Part shown: one piece after another, positions 41,384 to 49,729 of the stretch
Position numbering within the stretch: position 1 is the stretch's first letter
How the letters are laid out: each line of letters starts with the position of its first letter
Origin: Sphingomonadales bacterium
GTDB taxonomy: Bacteria > Pseudomonadota > Alphaproteobacteria > Sphingomonadales > Sphingomonadaceae
Direction: 5' to 3'
NCBI GenBank assembly: GCA_027486895.1
Contig: JAIXOE010000059.1
Span: 1-49,729, forward strand
DNA: 49,729 nucleotides
The notes under the pieces: model-generated
The model's database searches: none
The model's input: the letters and a program-made list of their open reading frames with translations, nothing else
What the model was told of the DNA's origin: nothing
Program-made: the position numbers and the translations under genes

Positions 41384-44194
41384 ATGACTATCGACAAGAC
41401 TTTCGACCCCGCTGCTATTGAAGCGAAATGGTACGCCCATTGGGAATCCACTGGCGCGTTCCGTCCCGAACGGCCAGATGCAGAGCCCTACACAATCGTG
41501 AATCCTCCGCCAAATGTGACGGGTTCGCTACACATTGGCCACGCGCTCGACAATACGTTGCAGGACATCCTCATTCGCCACGCGCGTTTGCAGGGTAAGG
41601 ATGCCCTGTGGGTTGTGGGCACCGACCATGCGGGCATCGCCACGCAAATGGTGGTCGAACGGCAACTGAATGCGCGCCAACAGAAACGCACAGATTTTAC
41701 CCGCGACGAATTCATTGCCAAAGTTTGGGAGTGGAAAGAAGAAAGCGGCGGTGAGATCACGGGCCAGCTGCGCCGCCTGGGCTGCTCGATGGATTGGGAG
41801 AATGAACGCTTCACAATGGACGAGGGCTTTTCAAAAGCCGTCATCAAAGTGTTCGTTGAACTGTACAATCAGGGCCTGCTCTATCGCGACAAGCGCCTCG
41901 TCAACTGGGACCCCGGTCTGAAAACCGCGATTTCCGACCTTGAGGTAGAAACGCGCGAAATCAACGGCAAGTTCTGGCACTTCAAATATCCGCTCGAAGA
42001 TGGCAGCGGATTTATCTCCGTCGCGACCACGCGGCCCGAAACCATGCTCGCCGATATGGCGGTGGCGGTAAACCCGTCGGATGAACGCTATGCGCATCTG
42101 GTCGGCAAAAATGTGCGCCTGCCAATCACCGGCCGCTTAATCCCGATTGTGGCTGACGAACATGCCGATCCGGAACTGGGTTCGGGCGCAGTCAAGGTGA
42201 CGCCGGGGCATGATTTCAATGACTTTGAAGTTGGCAAGCGTGCCGGGTTCAAGGCCAGTGAAATGTTCAACATGCTCGATGGCGAGGGCCGCGTCGTGCA
42301 AACGTCGGATGGCTTGATCCCGCAAGACTATATCGGCCAATATCGCTTTGGCATCGAAGGCGAGCCAACCAATGCGCGCAAGATGGTGGTCGAAGCGATG
42401 GACGCTTTGGGCTTCCTCGAAAAGGTTGAAGACCGCGTCATCCAAACACCATTTGGCGACCGTTCGGGCCAAGTGATTGAGCCATGGTTGACCGACCAAT
42501 GGTATGTCGACGCAGAAACATTGGCCAAGCCGGCAATCGAAGCGGTGCGTTCGGGCGCAATCGATATTGTCCCGAAATCTTGGGAAAAAACATATTTCAA
42601 CTGGATGGAAAATATCCAGCCATGGTGCGTGTCGCGGCAATTATGGTGGGGGCATCGGATCCCAGTTTGGTATGGCCCTATTTCATACGATGATGATAAA
42701 TATCAGGCGAACTTCACATCACTTGAAGGCTATAAGATTTTTGTGGCCGAAGATGAGGCTGAAGCGCATGCACAAGCACTCGAATTTTATGGCTCAAGTC
42801 GACCTATTATAATTGAAGAGCAGCCCCTCTCGATTTCAGAACCCGAGCGCCTTGTTGCTGAGGCATCATTCGGTAAAGCTCCGATCAGACTCCATCGAGA
42901 CAATGATGTGCTCGACACATGGTTCTCCTCCGCGCTTTGGCCCTTTGGTACCTTGGGCTGGCCTGACCAAAGCAGTGAGCTGGACCGCCACTACCCGAAT
43001 GATGTGCTTGTCTCCGGTTTTGACATATTGTTCTTCTGGGACGCGCGGATGGCGATGCAGGGTATTCACTTCATGAAGGAAGTGCCTTGGAAGACGCTTT
43101 ACCTGCACGGCCTCGTCCGCGCTGCCGATGGCAGCAAAATGTCGAAGTCAAAGGGCAATACAGTTGATCCGCTTGGCCTGATTGACCAATATGGCGCCGA
43201 TGCTTTGCGCTTCTTCATGGCCGCCATGGAAAGCCAGGGCCGCGACATCAAGATGGATGAAAGCCGCGTTGCCGGCTATCGCAACTTTGCGACCAAGCTT
43301 TGGAATGCGGCGCGCTTTGCGCAATCAAACGGCATAAGCGGATCGCACAGCATCAGCGCCCCCAAAGCCGAACTCGCGGTCAACCGCTGGATTATCGGCG
43401 AGGTTGTGGGCACCGTCGAGAAGCTCAACAAGGCCTTTGCCGAATTCCGCTTCGACGGCATGGCTGATGTGATTTATCACATGGTCTTTGACCAGTTCTG
43501 CGACTGGTATCTCGAACTCATCAAACCCGCTTTTGTCGATGGCGAAAAGGGCGAGATGGACGCTGAGTCGCAGATCGTAGCTGGCTGGGTACTCGACCAG
43601 ATTTTGGTCATGCTGCATCCATTCATGCCGTTCATCACTGAAGAATTGTGGCACGCTTTGGGTGAACGCCCATATGACATCATCCATGCAAATTGGCCCG
43701 AGCCAAGCGCAACGGTTGACGCAGACGCAGTTCGCGAAATCGACTGGGTGATTGACACGATTAGCAAGACGCGGTCGTTTAAGGCAGAGCTGAATATTCC
43801 GCCGGGCACGCGGTTGACGGCAAATATTGCAGACCCGCAGCCATCAACTATCGCAATAATCGAACGGCAAGCTGCGGCGCTGTCCCGATTGGGCCGCATT
43901 GACAGCTTTGCTTTTGCGCCTGTCGAGACCAACAATATCGCGCAAATCGTAGTGGGTGGCGATACGGTCGTCTTCGCACTCGACGGCATCATCGATCTCG
44001 ATGCCGAACGCAGCCGCATTACCAAGGCTATCGAGGCCGCAGCCAAGGAACGTGATGCACTCGCAGGTCGGCTGTCGAACGCAGCCTTTGTTGAAAAGGC
44101 GAAGCCCGAGGCGGTTGAAAAGGCACGCGCCGATCACGCGGAAAAGGCATCGGAGGCCGAGCGGCTGACGGCGGCATTGGCCCGATTGGGGTGA
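41384..44194 (+). CDS. valS: Valyl-tRNA synthetase ValS
   Basis: Charges tRNA-Val; class I synthetase of 936 residues. HIGH is at 50-53 ([17 protein letters not shown]) and the KMSKS loop near residue 585 ([15 protein letters not shown]), with the editing domain between (about 190-340) and a C-terminal coiled coil (about 870-936). Between HRIPVWYGP and DVLDTWFSS there is a segment of roughly 75 residues, longer than usual, whose bases (42680-42890) are AT-richer and use codons such as ATA, AGA and TTT not favoured around it. The rest of the protein looks normal. The ATG is the family start. Confidence 0.97.
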   Translation: MTIDKTFDPAAIEAKWYAHWESTGAFRPERPDAEPYTIVNPPPNVTGSLHIGHALDNTLQDILIRHARLQGKDALWVVGTDHAGIATQMVVERQLNARQQKRTDFTRDEFIAKVWEWKEESGGEITGQLRRLGCSMDWENERFTMDEGFSKAVIKVFVELYNQGLLYRDKRLVNWDPGLKTAISDLEVETREINGKFWHFKYPLEDGSGFISVATTRPETMLADMAVAVNPSDERYAHLVGKNVRLPITGRLIPIVADEHADPELGSGAVKVTPGHDFNDFEVGKRAGFKASEMFNMLDGEGRVVQTSDGLIPQDYIGQYRFGIEGEPTNARKMVVEAMDALGFLEKVEDRVIQTPFGDRSGQVIEPWLTDQWYVDAETLAKPAIEAVRSGAIDIVPKSWEKTYFNWMENIQPWCVSRQLWWGHRIPVWYGPISYDDDKYQANFTSLEGYKIFVAEDEAEAHAQALEFYGSSRPIIIEEQPLSISEPERLVAEASFGKAPIRLHRDNDVLDTWFSSALWPFGTLGWPDQSSELDRHYPNDVLVSGFDILFFWDARMAMQGIHFMKEVPWKTLYLHGLVRAADGSKMSKSKGNTVDPLGLIDQYGADALRFFMAAMESQGRDIKMDESRVAGYRNFATKLWNAARFAQSNGISGSHSISAPKAELAVNRWIIGEVVGTVEKLNKAFAEFRFDGMADVIYHMVFDQFCDWYLELIKPAFVDGEKGEMDAESQIVAGWVLDQILVMLHPFMPFITEELWHALGERPYDIIHANWPEPSATVDADAVREIDWVIDTISKTRSFKAELNIPPGTRLTANIADPQPSTIAIIERQAAALSRLGRIDSFAFAPVETNNIAQIVVGGDTVVFALDGIIDLDAERSRITKAIEAAAKERDALAGRLSNAAFVEKAKPEAVEKARADHAEKASEAERLTAALARLG

Positions 44195-45603
44195 GCGGCG
44201 CGCCCGCCCATCAACGCGACCTGACGGTTGGGCCCGTTGCCGCAACCTTGTTTGTTTTCGCCCTGCCCTCGCTTGGCGTGAACATACTCCAGTCGCTCAA
44301 CAACTCGGTCAATTCGGTTTGGATCGGACGATTTTTGGGCGAAGAGGCGTTGGCCGCATCTGCCAATGCTGGCCTATTGATGTTCCTGATGTTTTCGACC
44401 CTGTTCGGCTTTGCCATGGCCACGACCATATTGATTGGGCAGAATATTGGGCGGCGCGACATTGAAGCGGTCCGGCGGATTATGGGCACGGCGATCAGCA
44501 CATTCTTTATCGCGGGCATAATCTTCGCGATTGCTGGCTGGATTTTTGCGCCGCATTTGTTGCACCTCATGGGAACACCAGACACGGCTTATCCGCTGGC
44601 TTTATCCTATCTGCGTGTAATCTTCCTCACCATGCCGACGTCCTTTGTCATGGTGCTGCTGTCTTCATCGCTGCGCGGGGTAGGCGATTCGGTGACGCCA
44701 TTTTGGAACACGGTGTTGAACGTCGGTTTGGACATCGTCCTCAATCCCATATTCATTTTGGGGTTCGGCCCCATTCCCGCCATGGGCATAGCCGGATCAG
44801 CCCTAGCAACTGTGGTCGCGGGGATCATCAGCGTGGCGCTGTTGTTGCGCAAAATCTATGCCCTTGATCTCACCATTCGCCTGCGCGGAACGGAACTCAA
44901 ATGGCTACGCCCCGACGGGCGGTTCCTGAAACCGATTGCCCGCATGGGACTTCCCATGGGCCTCACCATGATCATCATGTCCGGATCGGCCGTGGTGATG
45001 ATTGGGCTGGTCAACCGCGAAGGCGTAGACACGACTGCGGCCTTCGGCGTGATGAACCAGTTTTGGAGCTATGTGCAAATGCCCGCAGTTGCCGTGGGTA
45101 GCGCGGTTAGCGCCATGGTCGCGCAGAATATCGGCGCGACCAAATGGGACCGCGTAAGCCGCATCGTCTGGTCGGGCATCGGCATTAATCTTTTGATGTC
45201 GGGTGTGTTGATTGGCCTAATGACCATTTTCGCACGCCCCTTGCTTGAACTGTTCTTGCCGGGTGACAGCCCCGCCGTCGACATCGCCATTCATATCAAC
45301 CATATCATCGGATGGAGCTTCATTTTGATGGGCGTGTCGGTCGTTGTGACGTTCGCGGTGCGCGCAAATGGCGCAGTTATGGCACCCTTGCTCATCCTGA
45401 TTTTCAGTGCCGTGATCGTGCGGTTCAGCATCGGCTTTGGCCTGTATGACAGTGTCGGCGCAGATGCCATTTGGGGTGCGTTTATCGCGACATCCATCGC
45501 GTCTTGTGTCTTGTCGATCGCTTATTATCTGAACGGCAGCTGGAAAAAGGCGAAGGCGATGCCAATGATGGGCGCACCGCCCTTACAGGCGGCTCCCGAA
45601 TAA
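44191..45603 (+). CDS. MATE family multidrug/Na+ antiporter
   Basis: A 470-residue exporter with twelve hydrophobic helices in two related halves, MATE (NorM/DinF-like) family. Typical parts are [22 protein letters not shown] in helix 1, [18 protein letters not shown], and the [29 protein letters not shown] repeat in the second half. It would expel cationic compounds with Na+ or H+. GTG start overlaps the valS stop (GTGA). The next gene begins one base after its stop, so the three probably share a message. Confidence 0.93.
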   Translation: MSGAPAHQRDLTVGPVAATLFVFALPSLGVNILQSLNNSVNSVWIGRFLGEEALAASANAGLLMFLMFSTLFGFAMATTILIGQNIGRRDIEAVRRIMGTAISTFFIAGIIFAIAGWIFAPHLLHLMGTPDTAYPLALSYLRVIFLTMPTSFVMVLLSSSLRGVGDSVTPFWNTVLNVGLDIVLNPIFILGFGPIPAMGIAGSALATVVAGIISVALLLRKIYALDLTIRLRGTELKWLRPDGRFLKPIARMGLPMGLTMIIMSGSAVVMIGLVNREGVDTTAAFGVMNQFWSYVQMPAVAVGSAVSAMVAQNIGATKWDRVSRIVWSGIGINLLMSGVLIGLMTIFARPLLELFLPGDSPAVDIAIHINHIIGWSFILMGVSVVVTFAVRANGAVMAPLLILIFSAVIVRFSIGFGLYDSVGADAIWGAFIATSIASCVLSIAYYLNGSWKKAKAMPMMGAPPLQAAPE

Positions 45604-45604
45604 A

Positions 45605-47734
45605 ATGCTTGTTTTGGAAAACCAAAATATCGGGACGCGGGGATTGGCTAAGGGACCGCTGCGTCTCTTGCTAACGCTCAGCGCAGTGCTGCTGGCATTA
45701 TGGCTCGCAGTTGGCGTCACGCATGCACAGGCCCCGACGCCAGCTCAGACAACGCAGCAAAATGTGCGTGCGTCGATAGACATTGAAACCAGTCGCCCTG
45801 CACCTGGCGATAACGTGACGGTCGCGATCGTCATGGATCCAAAACCGGGCTGGCATGATTATTGGTCGAACCCAGGTGATGCCGGGACGCCGCTAGAGCT
45901 TAAATGGCAATTGCCCGCCGGTGTCACGGCAGGTTTGGTACGTGCGCCGGTACCCGAGACGTTGATTGTCAGCGGGTTCATGAACCACATTTACAAGGCA
46001 AAGCATGCCTTTCTGGTTGATATCAAGATACCCAAAGACGCGCAGCCGGGGCGAAGCCTCAGCGTTACGGTCAACGCCCGCTGGTCGGCTTGTTCGGACT
46101 TGGTTTGCGTTCCGGAAACCGCGACGCTGACTGTGCCATTGACCGTCGGGTCGGGGACCATTGCCAACGCTGACCGCGCACGCTTTGACGAATGGCGCAG
46201 TGCATTGCCCGTTCCGCTGGACCGTTCGGCGCTCTACCAAATTGATGGCAAGCGCATTGATATCGCTATTCCTTATCCGCGTGATGCAAAGGCCGAGCGC
46301 GTCTGGTTTTTCGCGCAGACCGAAAAACTGTTCCGCTATTCAGCACCGCAAAGCGCTCGGCGCGTCGGCGACTGGCTAGTGGTCAGCGGCGAGGTGAAAG
46401 AGGGCTTTGACGGCAGAATAGACGGTCTTCTTCGCTTCAATGACGCACAAGGGCTTGAAGTGCGCGCTGTGCCGGGGGCGGTTCCATCGGGTGGCGATGC
46501 GGTGTCGGTTTTGGGCAAAGGTGCGCCTGCCGATCAAGAACAACCATCGCTCGGGTTCGGCTGGATATTGGCATTCTCTGTGCTCGGTGGCTTGCTGCTC
46601 AATCTGATGCCCTGCGTGTTCCCGATCTTGGGGCTCAAGGCGCTGAGCCTTGCCAAAATGGGCGGCGATGAAGGCGAAGCCCGCCGCGATGCGGTCGCCT
46701 ACACGGTCGGTATCATTTTCAGCTGTCTCATTCTCGGCGGCGTCATGCTGGCCTTGCGCGCTGCCGGCGAAGAAGTGGGCTGGGCATTCCAGCTGCAGGA
46801 TCCGTCGGTCGTGTTGATCCTCTTGCTGCTGATGGTCGCGGTCACGGCAAATCTGGTGGGCGTATTTGAGGTTGGCGGTATTGGCGCAGGCGAAAAGCTG
46901 ACGCGCAAAGGCGGACTGGCTGGGTCATTCTGGACAGGCGTGCTTGCCGCAGTCGTTGCGACACCGTGCACGGGGCCGTTCATGGCCGCGGCAATGGGTG
47001 CAGCGCTTTTGCTGCCGACCGGTTTGGCATTGTTGATTTTTGCAGGGCTCGGATTTGGTTTGGCGCTCCCCTTCTTTGCCATTGCTTTCATTCCGGCCTT
47101 ACGCAGCCGGATGCCACGACCCGGGCCGTGGATGGTGCGGTTCCGGCAATGGATGGCATTACCCATGGCGCTGACTTCGCTGGCGTTGCTTTGGCTCATA
47201 TATCAACTGGCTGGGTTAACCGGTTTGCTGATCGGCGGCGCTGCTGCGTTCATTATCCTCGTACGGCTGTTTGAACTTGGCCGGAAACAGAAAAATGGTT
47301 CGCCTTTTAAATGGGTCGTGATTGCATTGTTCGCGATCGCCATCGCTGCCGCTCTCATAATAAGTAAGGTGACGATTGAACCTGCGGCGCAGACTTCCAA
47401 AAACGGCAGCATCGCCTTCAACGAAGCGCGTTTGAGCGCTTTGCGGGCTGACGGCAAACCGGTGTTCCTATATTTCACCGCGGACTGGTGCGTGACCTGC
47501 AAAGTCAATGAAAAGGCGGCAATTGACCGGACCGAGACCACCGACGCATTTCGCAAGGCGGGCATTATCGTGATGGTGGGCGACTATACGCGCAGGGACC
47601 CGGACATCACCCGCTATCTCGCAAAATATGGGCGTTCCGGCGTGCCATTATATCTCTACTTCCCGCCAAATGGCGACGCGCAGATTCTTCCGCAGATATT
47701 GACCGTCGACGATTTGACTGGGCTCGCGAAGTAG
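45605..47734 (+). CDS. DsbD/ScsB-like thiol-disulfide transmembrane reductase
   Basis: A 709-residue three-part protein moving reducing power from cytosolic thioredoxin to the periplasm. After a signal/anchor helix (about 20-40), a periplasmic DsbD-alpha/ScsB-type domain holds the pair in ACSDLVC (near 160); the central domain has eight helices with redox cysteines in LMPCVFPILG (near 336) and ATPCTGPF (near 454); the C-terminal thioredoxin-like domain ends in TADWCVTCKVN (near 628-631). The long N-terminal domain suggests the ScsB group. It may support cytochrome c maturation, relevant to the tethered cytochrome of this window, or repair of oxidised periplasmic proteins. Confidence 0.9.
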   Translation: MLVLENQNIGTRGLAKGPLRLLLTLSAVLLALWLAVGVTHAQAPTPAQTTQQNVRASIDIETSRPAPGDNVTVAIVMDPKPGWHDYWSNPGDAGTPLELKWQLPAGVTAGLVRAPVPETLIVSGFMNHIYKAKHAFLVDIKIPKDAQPGRSLSVTVNARWSACSDLVCVPETATLTVPLTVGSGTIANADRARFDEWRSALPVPLDRSALYQIDGKRIDIAIPYPRDAKAERVWFFAQTEKLFRYSAPQSARRVGDWLVVSGEVKEGFDGRIDGLLRFNDAQGLEVRAVPGAVPSGGDAVSVLGKGAPADQEQPSLGFGWILAFSVLGGLLLNLMPCVFPILGLKALSLAKMGGDEGEARRDAVAYTVGIIFSCLILGGVMLALRAAGEEVGWAFQLQDPSVVLILLLLMVAVTANLVGVFEVGGIGAGEKLTRKGGLAGSFWTGVLAAVVATPCTGPFMAAAMGAALLLPTGLALLIFAGLGFGLALPFFAIAFIPALRSRMPRPGPWMVRFRQWMALPMALTSLALLWLIYQLAGLTGLLIGGAAAFIILVRLFELGRKQKNGSPFKWVVIALFAIAIAAALIISKVTIEPAAQTSKNGSIAFNEARLSALRADGKPVFLYFTADWCVTCKVNEKAAIDRTETTDAFRKAGIIVMVGDYTRRDPDITRYLAKYGRSGVPLYLYFPPNGDAQILPQILTVDDLTGLAK

Positions 47735-47900
47735 AACGTTTCACGACCCTGTAGCCATTCGGTGCGCAGCGGTCATGGCCCTTTGGCCGTGTCTCGAGAG
47801 CCACTGTCGCTAACAAAAGCGGATAATCCGGCGCTAAGGCCTTTATCTGTTAGTGATTTGGCTGTAATGGCGCTGCATAACATCACAAGGAGTATCGACT

Positions 47901-48446
47901 ATCGCCACCCCGCCGACCCGGCGCGCAATGACCCCACCTGTTAAAAGTGGTCCGCGCTACAATAATCTCATCACAGCTGAAAAAGTGCGAGTCATTGATG
48001 ATGACGGGGAAAATTTGGGTGTCCTGTATACCCGCGAAGCGATAGCACAGGCTGCTGAAGTCGGTCTTGATCTGGTTGAAGTATCACCAAATGCTGATCC
48101 GCCAGTCTGTAAATTTCTCGACATCGGCAAGTTCAAATATGAGGCCCAGAAAAAGGCCAACCTTGCCCGTAAGAGCCAGAAAACGCAGGAAATTAAAGAA
48201 ATTAAAATGCGTCCAAACATCGATGACCATGATTATATGGTCAAGATGAAGAAGGTTGCGGAATTCATCGAAGAGGGTGACAAGGTGAAAATTACCTTGC
48301 GCTTCCGCGGTCGTGAATTGGCCCACCAACAATTGGGTATGCACCTGTTGCAACGCGTTCAAGCCGATACCACTGAGACCGCAAAGGTTGAGGCGCATCC
48401 GCGCATGGAAGGTCGTCAAATGCTTATGGTGCTGTCGCCCAAATAG
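47901..48446 (+). CDS. infC: Translation initiation factor IF-3 with ATC start
   Basis: Binds the 30S subunit, keeps ribosomal subunits apart and checks start-codon choice. ATG 47928 has no ribosome site, whereas AAGGAG (47887-47892) lies eight bases before an in-frame ATC at 47901; this adds nine residues (MATPPTRRA) and gives 181. A rare start codon is the known basis of IF-3 autoregulation, because IF-3 itself rejects such codons. Body motifs are complete: [43 protein letters not shown] and the C-terminal [17 protein letters not shown]. The gap from 47735 to 47900 shows no further gene. Confidence 0.96.
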   Translation: MATPPTRRAMTPPVKSGPRYNNLITAEKVRVIDDDGENLGVLYTREAIAQAAEVGLDLVEVSPNADPPVCKFLDIGKFKYEAQKKANLARKSQKTQEIKEIKMRPNIDDHDYMVKMKKVAEFIEEGDKVKITLRFRGRELAHQQLGMHLLQRVQADTTETAKVEAHPRMEGRQMLMVLSPK

Positions 48447-48453
48447 GGCGCAG

Positions 48454-49209
48454 TCACCAAATGGCTTGGCGAATCAACTCTACGCCAACGACCACCATCA
48501 AAAGCTGAATGACGATGTTGAATCGTTCAGGTGACACGCGTTTGACCAGCTTCACCCCTGCCATTGTGCTGATGACAGCCAATGGCAGGAAGATGGCGGT
48601 CAACGTCATATTCTGTATGTTAAATTGGCCCAGCGCCGCATAGGCGGGCACTTTCATCCAATTGATGATAGCGAAGAATATCGAAGACGTTCCCACAAAC
48701 ACCAGATGCGGGAAGTTGCGCGACAGGGCCCATATCTGAAACGGTGGGCCGCCCGCATGCGCAATCTGGCTGGTGAAGCCTGAAACTCCGCCCATGACGA
48801 CCCCGACCCATTCCGGCGCAGGGCCAGCCAGCCTGAGCTGTGCGCCGAACAACGGCAGCAATCGATAGCCCCCAAATGACAGCGCAATGATGCCGACAAA
48901 GCCGCGAACGGCATCTGCATTAATCGAGGTTGCCAAAAACCATCCGAAAAAGATGCCAACGACTGCACCCGGCAAGGTGAGCATTAACGTCCGTCGGTCG
49001 AAGTTGCGGCGAAATGCCCAGACGCTCACAATATCCTGTACCATTAAGATCGGCAGCAACATGCCGGCTCCGGCCACAGGGTCCATCACCAAGGCGAGCA
49101 TAGGCATTGCAGCCGCGCCAAGCCCTGCAAATCCACCCTTTGCCAGTCCCACCAATATGACGGCAGCACTTGCGACGATGTAGAAATAGATATCGGTTGG
49201 AACGTTCAA
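48454..49209 (-). CDS. TauE/SafE family sulfite-exporter-like permease
   Basis: A 251-residue membrane protein of the TauE/SafE (DUF81) family with seven to eight helices; members carry sulfite, organosulfonates or other anions, and the substrate here is unknown. LVGLAKGGFAGLGAAAMPML in the first repeat and GGVSGFTSQIAHAGGPPFQIW in the second are family motifs. The chosen TTG (49209) overlaps the SURF1 stop (TTGA), matching coupling seen elsewhere in the window. It converges on infC with only 7 bp between stops and no clear terminator. Confidence 0.9.
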   Translation of the reverse strand: MNVPTDIYFYIVASAAVILVGLAKGGFAGLGAAAMPMLALVMDPVAGAGMLLPILMVQDIVSVWAFRRNFDRRTLMLTLPGAVVGIFFGWFLATSINADAVRGFVGIIALSFGGYRLLPLFGAQLRLAGPAPEWVGVVMGGVSGFTSQIAHAGGPPFQIWALSRNFPHLVFVGTSSIFFAIINWMKVPAYAALGQFNIQNMTLTAIFLPLAVISTMAGVKLVKRVSPERFNIVIQLLMVVVGVELIRQAIW

Positions 49210-49729
49210 GGCGTCTTGGAGCGCTTTCGCACTGCGAGGATATAGATAATCGAGGCAGCCGCAGCGAAAATGAACCACTGGATTGCATAAAGGAAATGGT
49301 TGTTCGGAATTTGGCTCGGCGATGGCAATGCCAGCCGATCTAGACCATCGACGGCGTCAGTCGACACCAACTTAATCAACTGCACCCCATCGGGCGCGAT
49401 GATCCCCCGGACCTGTCCGCCACCCCAGCTTGGTGATTGCGGACGCTCCGACCAACCGATAGCAACTTTCGCACCAGGGCCTTCAGCGCCGCCTGTTTGG
49501 CACGACGCGACATGGGCAAAGCCTGCCTCTCCATCCCGATTGCTTCCGGACACCGCTTCGATTTTACTGACCTTGATGCACATCAGCGAGGAACGCCGAA
49601 ACAGCGGCAATGATTTGGGATCTGGAACGACCGGCCACGCTATCGCTGGCAAACCATCAGCGGCGTTGTAGCGGGCTAACAGGGCCTCTTTTTCAGCCTT
49701 GCGTTGAAGCTGCCATACGCCAAGGCCGA
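49206..49729 (-). CDS. SURF1 family cytochrome c oxidase assembly protein (5' part beyond window)
   Basis: C-terminal ~174 residues of a SURF1 protein, which helps place haem a in aa3-type cytochrome oxidase. The frame is open to the right edge, where it reads GLGVWQLQRKAEKEALL, the conserved motif after the first membrane helix; the C-terminal PNNHFLYAIQWFIFAAAASIIYI is the second helix with the usual NHxxYAxQWF signature. The N-terminal helix is outside the window. It suggests aerobic respiration and that oxidase genes lie just beyond. Confidence 0.92.
   Translation of the reverse strand, partial: GLGVWQLQRKAEKEALLARYNAADGLPAIAWPVVPDPKSLPLFRRSSLMCIKVSKIEAVSGSNRDGEAGFAHVASCQTGGAEGPGAKVAIGWSERPQSPSWGGGQVRGIIAPDGVQLIKLVSTDAVDGLDRLALPSPSQIPNNHFLYAIQWFIFAAAASIIYILAVRKRSKTP

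Overview
The window holds most of a photosynthesis gene cluster (PGC) from a purple, bacteriochlorophyll a-making alphaproteobacterium, followed by an ordinary housekeeping block. Genes for a type-2 reaction centre and LH1 (pufBALM, puhA), BchXYZ, the oxygen-dependent cyclase AcsF with no bchE in view, ALA synthase, and a PpsR/PpaA regulator pair point to an aerobic anoxygenic phototroph. Gene order and the flanking genes (pcm-like/tolC, a DUF2497 gene, valS, an S9 peptidase) fit Sphingomonadales of moderate GC; a Sphingorhabdus-like genus is possible but is only inference.

Layout. (1) 1-9918: crtD (-, cut by the window edge) diverges from crtF, bchC, bchX, bchY, bchZ, pufB, pufA, pufL, pufM (+), which end at a strong bidirectional terminator. 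There is no pufC and no pufQ. (2) 9916-16546, minus strand: ppaA-ppsR, then bchG-bch2-bchP-tspO-orf86, with a PpsR operator between ppsR and bchG. (3) 16748-31973, plus strand: a 14-gene run bchF-N-B-H-L-M-lhaA-puhA-B-C-orf98-acsF-puhE-hemA in which most neighbours overlap or abut, closed by another bidirectional terminator. (4) 32048-35140, minus strand: a lipoprotein c-type cytochrome (likely donor to the reaction centre), a DUF3422 membrane protein, bciA (8-vinyl reductase) and tRNA-Cys. (5) 35379-48446, plus strand: pcm-like, tolC-like, a PopZ-type DUF2497 protein, amidohydrolase, S9 peptidase, valS, MATE exporter, DsbD/ScsB-like protein and infC. (6) 48454-49729, minus strand: SURF1 (cut by the edge) and a TauE/SafE permease.

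How it works together. ALA made by HemA feeds protoporphyrin; BchH (Mg chelatase; subunits I and D are not in the window), BchM, AcsF, BciA, BchLNB, BchF, BchXYZ, BchC, BchG and BchP cover most steps to phytylated bacteriochlorophyll a. CrtD and CrtF act late in the spheroidene/spirilloxanthin branch. PuhB, PuhC, PuhE, LhaA and Bch2 help assemble LH1 and the reaction centre. PpsR sites of the form TGT-N12-ACA lie before bchC (two, 8 bp apart) and bchG, with degenerate versions before crtF/crtD and bchF.

The most notable details are probable non-canonical start codons (ATT for crtD, CTG for bchF, ATC for infC), a UUCG-capped hairpin between pufBA and pufLM, Ala/Pro-rich tails or linkers in PufA and the cytochrome, two uncharacterised small PGC-linked proteins, and perfect palindromes in front of the cytochrome and pcm-like genes. 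I saw no mobile elements, CRISPR arrays or wholly new multi-gene system.
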